In this document: one piece after another, positions 53,320 through 56,689 of the stretch | Position numbering within the stretch: position 1 is the first letter of the stretch | How the letters are laid out: each line of letters starts with the position of its first letter | Assembly (NCBI GenBank): GCA_002786785.1 | Contig: PCUD01000171.1 | Coordinates: 1-56,689 of the forward strand | Length of the DNA: 56,689 nucleotides | Direction of reading: 5' to 3' | From: Ignavibacteriales bacterium CG18_big_fil_WC_8_21_14_2_50_31_20 | GTDB lineage: Bacteria > Bacteroidota > Ignavibacteria > Ignavibacteriales > Melioribacteraceae | The notes under the pieces: generated by a model | What the model was told of the DNA's origin: nothing | Database searches by the model: none | Seen by the model: only the letters and a program-made list of their open reading frames with translations | Made by a program: the position numbers and the translations under genes

Positions 53320-54201
53320 ATGAAAAAAATAATACTAAGTTTTATTATGGTTTTGGCAAACTTTATTTTTGCACAGGAGCAAGACTCTGCAAAATATTTT
53401 TTAATTCGCTGTGATGATTTTGGAATGAATCACTCAGTAAATATGGCAATAAAAAAAATTATTGATTCGGGGATACCTTTTTCTACATCTGTAATGTTTG
53501 CGTGCCCTTGGTATCAAGAGGCTGTGGATATTTTAAAAGAAAATCCAAAAGTTGGTGTTGGTATACATTTAACACTAAACGCAGAATGGCAAAACTACAG
53601 ATGGGGTCCAATACTTGGAAAAGAAGCAGTTCCAAGTTTGGTTGATACAATTGGATACTTTTTTCCTTCACGAAGTAAATTGTTTGCTAACAATCCCAAA
53701 ATTATTGAAATAGAAAAAGAATTAAGGGCACAAATTGAAAGAGCAATTAGTTCTGGAATTAGAATTGATTATCTAGATTATCACATGGGTTCGGCTGTCG
53801 AAACCCCAGAACTTAGAAAACTAGTTGAATCTTTGGCAAATGAATACAAACTTGGAATGTCAGGCTATTTTAATGAGCAATATTCAAGTATAACATACTC
53901 TGCCCCACTTGGAACTAAAAACGACAGTCTTTTTAATCGTGTAAAAAATATTTCAATTGGTGTTAATTTGCAAGTTTTTCATGTTGGAATTGACAACTCA
54001 GAAATGAGTGCTTTAAAAGACATGAATTTATTTGGTCTTAAAAACATGAGTGTTCACAGGCAAGAAGAATTAAATAGTTTGTTAGCTCCGGGATTATTGG
54101 AGCTGCTTAAAGAGGAAAAAGTTATTCCAATTACTTATAGAGATTTAATTCTAAAAGTTGGATTACAAAATATGTTTCGCTCTAGTGATAGCAAATATTA
54201 A
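53320..54201 (+). CDS. YdjC/ChbG-family exported carbohydrate deacetylase
   Basis: This 293-residue protein has a signal peptide (1-18, ending FAQ). The YdjC motifs are present: IRCDDFGMNHSVN with Asp32-33, GIHLTLNAEW with its metal-type His near 87, and DYHMGS with a second metal-type His near 150. ChbG removes acetyl groups from chitooligosaccharides; HpnK acts on hopanoid sugars. Export makes a periplasmic glycan or cell-wall sugar the likelier substrate. The gene stands alone. Confidence 0.87.
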   Translation: MKKIILSFIMVLANFIFAQEQDSAKYFLIRCDDFGMNHSVNMAIKKIIDSGIPFSTSVMFACPWYQEAVDILKENPKVGVGIHLTLNAEWQNYRWGPILGKEAVPSLVDTIGYFFPSRSKLFANNPKIIEIEKELRAQIERAISSGIRIDYLDYHMGSAVETPELRKLVESLANEYKLGMSGYFNEQYSSITYSAPLGTKNDSLFNRVKNISIGVNLQVFHVGIDNSEMSALKDMNLFGLKNMSVHRQEELNSLLAPGLLELLKEEKVIPITYRDLILKVGLQNMFRSSDSKY

Positions 54202-54254
54202 TTAGGAAAATTAATAAAATTTGAATTTCACCACCACTCACACTATTTTAAAAC

Positions 54255-56267
54255 ATGAAAAATTTTGAATTAGTTTCAAGTTATAAACCATCTGGCGATC
54301 AACCTCAAGCAATTAAAGAACTCACAAAAGGAATTGAGGATGGTGAAAAACATCAAGTTTTGCTTGGAGTTACCGGAAGCGGTAAAACATTTACGATGAG
54401 CAATGTAATTGCAAATGTTAACAAACCGACTTTAATTATCTCGCACAACAAAACTCTTGCAGCACAACTTTATTCCGAGTTCAAATCGTTTTTCCCAAAT
54501 AATGCTGTAGAGTTTTTTATAAGTTATTACGATTATTACCAACCCGAAGCTTATGTTGTTAAACGCGATTTATATATTGAAAAGGATTTTTCTGTAAATG
54601 AAGAGATTGATAGGCTACGTTTAAAAGCTACAACATCACTAATTGAAGGCAGACGCGATGTTATAATTATTGCAAGTGTTAGTTGCATCTACGGAATTGG
54701 TGCTCCAGACCAATATGCAAAGCAAATTACTTTTGTTAGAAAAGGGGCACAACTTGATAGAAAAGAGTTTATGCGCTCTTTAATTGATATTTATTACACA
54801 CGCAACGATGTTGAATTTACGCGGGGTACTTTTAGAGCACGTGGTGATGTTGTTGAAATAATTCCAGCATACCAATACGAAGAAGCAATTCGTGTTGAGT
54901 TTTGGGATGATGAAATTGAACGGATTTCAATAATAGATGCATTAACTGGCGAGTTTATTAAAGAAGTGGAAACTGCTGCTATTTATCCCGCAAAATATTT
55001 TGTTACTACAAAAGAGCAAGTTAATGCTGGAATTAAAACAATTGAAGCGGAATTGAAAGTACGTCTTCAAGAATTTTGGGATGATGAAAAATATGTTGAA
55101 GCTCAACGTCTGGAACAACGCACACGTTACGATATTGAAATGATGCGTGAAATTGGCTATTGTTCTGGAATCGAAAATTATTCCCGCCACATGGATGGAC
55201 GACCAGAAGGCTCTCGCCCATCGTGCCTTTTTGATTATTTTCCGAAAGATTATTTGCTTATAATTGATGAATCGCATGTAACTGCTTCACAAATTAGAGC
55301 TATGTATAATGGCGACCGCTCGCGTAAAATGAATTTGGTTGAGTATGGTTTTAGGCTTCCATCTGCTTTGGATAACCGCCCACTAAAATTTGAAGAATAT
55401 GAAAATTTAACAAATCAAGTGGTTTATGTTTCGGCAACTCCTGGCGATTACGAATTGCAAAAAACGGGTGGATTTTATATTGAGCAGGTTATTCGTCCAA
55501 CAGGCTTGCTCGACCCAGAAATTATTGTTCGTCCAGTTAAAACTCAAATTGACGATTTACTTGGCGAAATTAGAATTAGAGCACAAAAAAAAGAACGCGT
55601 TCTTGTTACAACTCTTACAAAAAAAATGGCAGAAGATTTAACAGACTATTTAGAAAACTTAGCCGTAAGAGTAAAATATATCCACAGTGATATTGATTCA
55701 CTTGAACGTGTTGAAATAATTAGAAATTTACGAATTGGTGATTTTGATGTTTTAGTTGGAGTAAATCTTTTGCGCGAAGGTTTGGATTTGCCCGAAGTTT
55801 CACTAGTGGCAATTATTGATGCCGATAAAGAAGGATTTTTGCGAAGTGAACGTTCTTTAATGCAAACAGCAGGGAGAACAGCACGTAATTCTGATGGATT
55901 AGTAATTATGTATGCTGATAGAATTACTAACTCAATGAAAAAGACAATTGATGAAACAAATCGTAGAAGAAAAATTCAAATGGAATATAATGTGGAGCAT
56001 GGAATAACTCCGAAGACAATTTTTAAAAGCCGCGATGAAATTATGGCATCAACCTCAATTGCAGATATGCGAAACAAGGACAAGCTTGAAGAGGCGTCTT
56101 TTTCAAAAGTTGCTGAACCGATAATTAAATATATGTCAAACTCGCAGAGACAAGATTTAGTTGAAGAAATGACTTCCGAAATGAAACAAGCAGCCAAGGA
56201 TTTAGAATTTGAAAAAGCTGCATTCATGCGTGATGAAATTGAAAAATTAAAAAAAATGATAAAATAA
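54255..56267 (+). CDS. uvrB: Excinuclease ABC subunit B
   Basis: This 670-residue helicase-like protein of nucleotide excision repair receives damaged DNA from UvrA and positions UvrC. It carries Walker [11 protein letters not shown] (36-45), the beta-hairpin region [15 protein letters not shown]-type [19 protein letters not shown]-like RVKYIHSDI and [12 protein letters not shown] with the arginine motif QTAGRTARN. The C-terminal UVR domain is seen in [21 protein letters not shown]. All parts are present. The gene is followed by repeats rather than a clean terminator. Confidence 0.98.
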   Translation: MKNFELVSSYKPSGDQPQAIKELTKGIEDGEKHQVLLGVTGSGKTFTMSNVIANVNKPTLIISHNKTLAAQLYSEFKSFFPNNAVEFFISYYDYYQPEAYVVKRDLYIEKDFSVNEEIDRLRLKATTSLIEGRRDVIIIASVSCIYGIGAPDQYAKQITFVRKGAQLDRKEFMRSLIDIYYTRNDVEFTRGTFRARGDVVEIIPAYQYEEAIRVEFWDDEIERISIIDALTGEFIKEVETAAIYPAKYFVTTKEQVNAGIKTIEAELKVRLQEFWDDEKYVEAQRLEQRTRYDIEMMREIGYCSGIENYSRHMDGRPEGSRPSCLFDYFPKDYLLIIDESHVTASQIRAMYNGDRSRKMNLVEYGFRLPSALDNRPLKFEEYENLTNQVVYVSATPGDYELQKTGGFYIEQVIRPTGLLDPEIIVRPVKTQIDDLLGEIRIRAQKKERVLVTTLTKKMAEDLTDYLENLAVRVKYIHSDIDSLERVEIIRNLRIGDFDVLVGVNLLREGLDLPEVSLVAIIDADKEGFLRSERSLMQTAGRTARNSDGLVIMYADRITNSMKKTIDETNRRRKIQMEYNVEHGITPKTIFKSRDEIMASTSIADMRNKDKLEEASFSKVAEPIIKYMSNSQRQDLVEEMTSEMKQAAKDLEFEKAAFMRDEIEKLKKMIK

Positions 56268-56280
56268 TTAGGTTAAATAT

Positions 56281-56410
56281 TATTTCGTAAATACCAAGAA
56301 GAAGGTCATTTCGAAGGAACTTTTTTTTTGTGACTGAGAAATCTCGCACAATTTGAAAGATTTCTCTTCCGATATAGAGCATCGGATTCGAAATGACAGA
56401 TTCATTATTT
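56281..56410. repeat. Cloverleaf-like intergenic repeat, copy 1
   Basis: This 130-bp unit has a perfect outer stem, GTCATTTCGAA (56305-56315) with TTCGAAATGAC (56387-56397). Inside it are two more stems: GAGAAATCT (56336-56344) with AGATTTCTC (56358-56366), and CCGAT (56369-56373) with ATCGG (56381-56385). The GTCATTTCGAA...GAGAAATCT layout is one I recall as common in Bacteroidota genomes. It may also work as a read-through block after uvrB. Confidence 0.85.
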
Positions 56411-56450
56411 TGCAGAAACTCTAATAAGTTTGGGGTTAAGATTTGTCATG

Positions 56451-56467
56451 CCGCCAAAGAAGGGCGG
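56451..56467. repeat. Small hairpin between the two repeats
   Basis: CCGCC (56451-56455) and GGCGG (56463-56467) form a GC-rich 5-bp stem in an otherwise AT-rich region, flanked by TGTCATG and TGATTTG. It may be a remnant of another palindromic repeat type. Confidence 0.4.
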
Positions 56468-56501
56468 TGATTTGAAAAGGCGATACAAATTTGAGCTATT
56501 T

Positions 56502-56629
56502 TATTTCGTGAATACCAAGAAGATTGTCATTTCGAAGGAACGTTTTTTGTGACTGAGAAATCTCGCACAATTTGAAAGATTTCTCTTCCGATATAGAGCA
56601 TCGGAATCAAAATGACAGATTCATTATTT
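56502..56629. repeat. Cloverleaf-like intergenic repeat, copy 2
   Basis: This 128-bp unit differs from copy 1 by six substitutions and a two-base shorter T-run. Both inner stems are kept exactly. The outer stem is damaged: GTCATTTCGAA (56526-56536) now faces ATCAAAATGAC, with two mismatches. The flanks TATTTCGT(A/G)AATACCAAGAAGA and GATTCATTATTT are shared, so the duplicated block is larger than the hairpins. Confidence 0.85.
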
Positions 56630-56689
56630 AGTCGACCCTTAAAAAGCTATAGAAAAAGTTTTAGTACTAGTTAAAGTTAAATTTTCTTG

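Larger units (their letters stand above)
56268..56689. other. Repeat-rich intergenic tail
   Basis: No coding frame is supported after uvrB. The stretch holds two near-identical repeats (56281-56410 and 56502-56629) and, between them, a small CCGCC/GGCGG hairpin at 56451-56467. The right edge of the window cuts the region. Confidence 0.7.

Noticed and set aside
1-56689. CRISPR arrays, tRNA and rRNA genes
   Set aside because: I looked for regular repeat-spacer units, cloverleaf genes ending in CCA and rRNA-like GC-rich blocks and found none; the only cloverleaf-like units are the intergenic repeats after uvrB.

Overview
The window is AT-rich (roughly 30% GC) bacterial chromosome. The best guess is a member of the Ignavibacteria/Melioribacter lineage of the Bacteroidota-Chlorobiota group. 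The reasons are the -33/-7 type promoters (TTTG ... TAnnTTTG), an UpxY/NusG-type antiterminator, paired M16 peptidases, an M13 lipoprotein peptidase, a menaquinone pathway via MenF/D/H/B, and heme-rich respiratory proteins. This placement is inference; no rRNA or tRNA gene is present to confirm it.

Layout. (1) 280-1311: class II fructose-bisphosphate aldolase. (2) 1.7-9.7 kb: an accessory, defence-like island. It holds a type I-like methylase (hsdM) whose 5' end is cut by one in-frame TGA, a specificity subunit, a PtuA-like ABC-type ATPase and a PtuB-like HNH nuclease in one overlapping operon, then a TPR protein and a 'mobile mystery protein' A/B pair (HTH regulator plus Fic). (3) 9.8-16.2 kb, minus strand: a two-gene M16 peptidase unit and feoA-feoB ferrous iron uptake. 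(4) 16.4-21.2 kb: a TPR histidine kinase, a saccharopine dehydrogenase family protein and an unrecognised protein. (5) 21.4-32.2 kb: a redox module. Small redox proteins and a TlpA-type thioredoxin precede a PAS-sigma54 activator. A candidate sigma54 promoter with an upstream dyad cluster then leads into a long operon: NifX-like protein, Tat-exported Fe-S protein, NrfD/HybB membrane protein, 13-heme cytochrome, heme-motif histidine kinase with a Cys-rich insertion in its ATPase domain, and two response regulators fused to H-protein-like domains. (6) 32.3-45.4 kb, minus strand: M13 peptidase, alaS, sirtuin, YhaM-like nuclease, UpxY-like factor, a kinase with pseudo-receiver, an NtrC/NtrB-like pair, a geranylgeranyl reductase and a ferredoxin. 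(7) 45.7-51.8 kb: menF-menD-menH-menB and an MFS transporter. (8) 51.8-56.3 kb: sua5-type gene, a small exported protein, a YdjC-family protein and uvrB, followed by two copies of a cloverleaf-like repeat.

How the parts fit. The men genes make menaquinone; the nearby reductase and ferredoxin may saturate its side chain. The Fe-S/NrfD/multiheme complex is the likely quinone-linked electron conduit, apparently controlled by a heme- or redox-sensing kinase and a sigma54 activator. The two most unusual systems are the hsdM-hsdS-PtuAB hybrid at 1.7-7.4 kb and the heme kinase/H-domain response-regulator module at 24.5-32.2 kb. The best regulatory signal is three 18-bp operators spaced exactly 33 bp apart in front of the mobile mystery pair.
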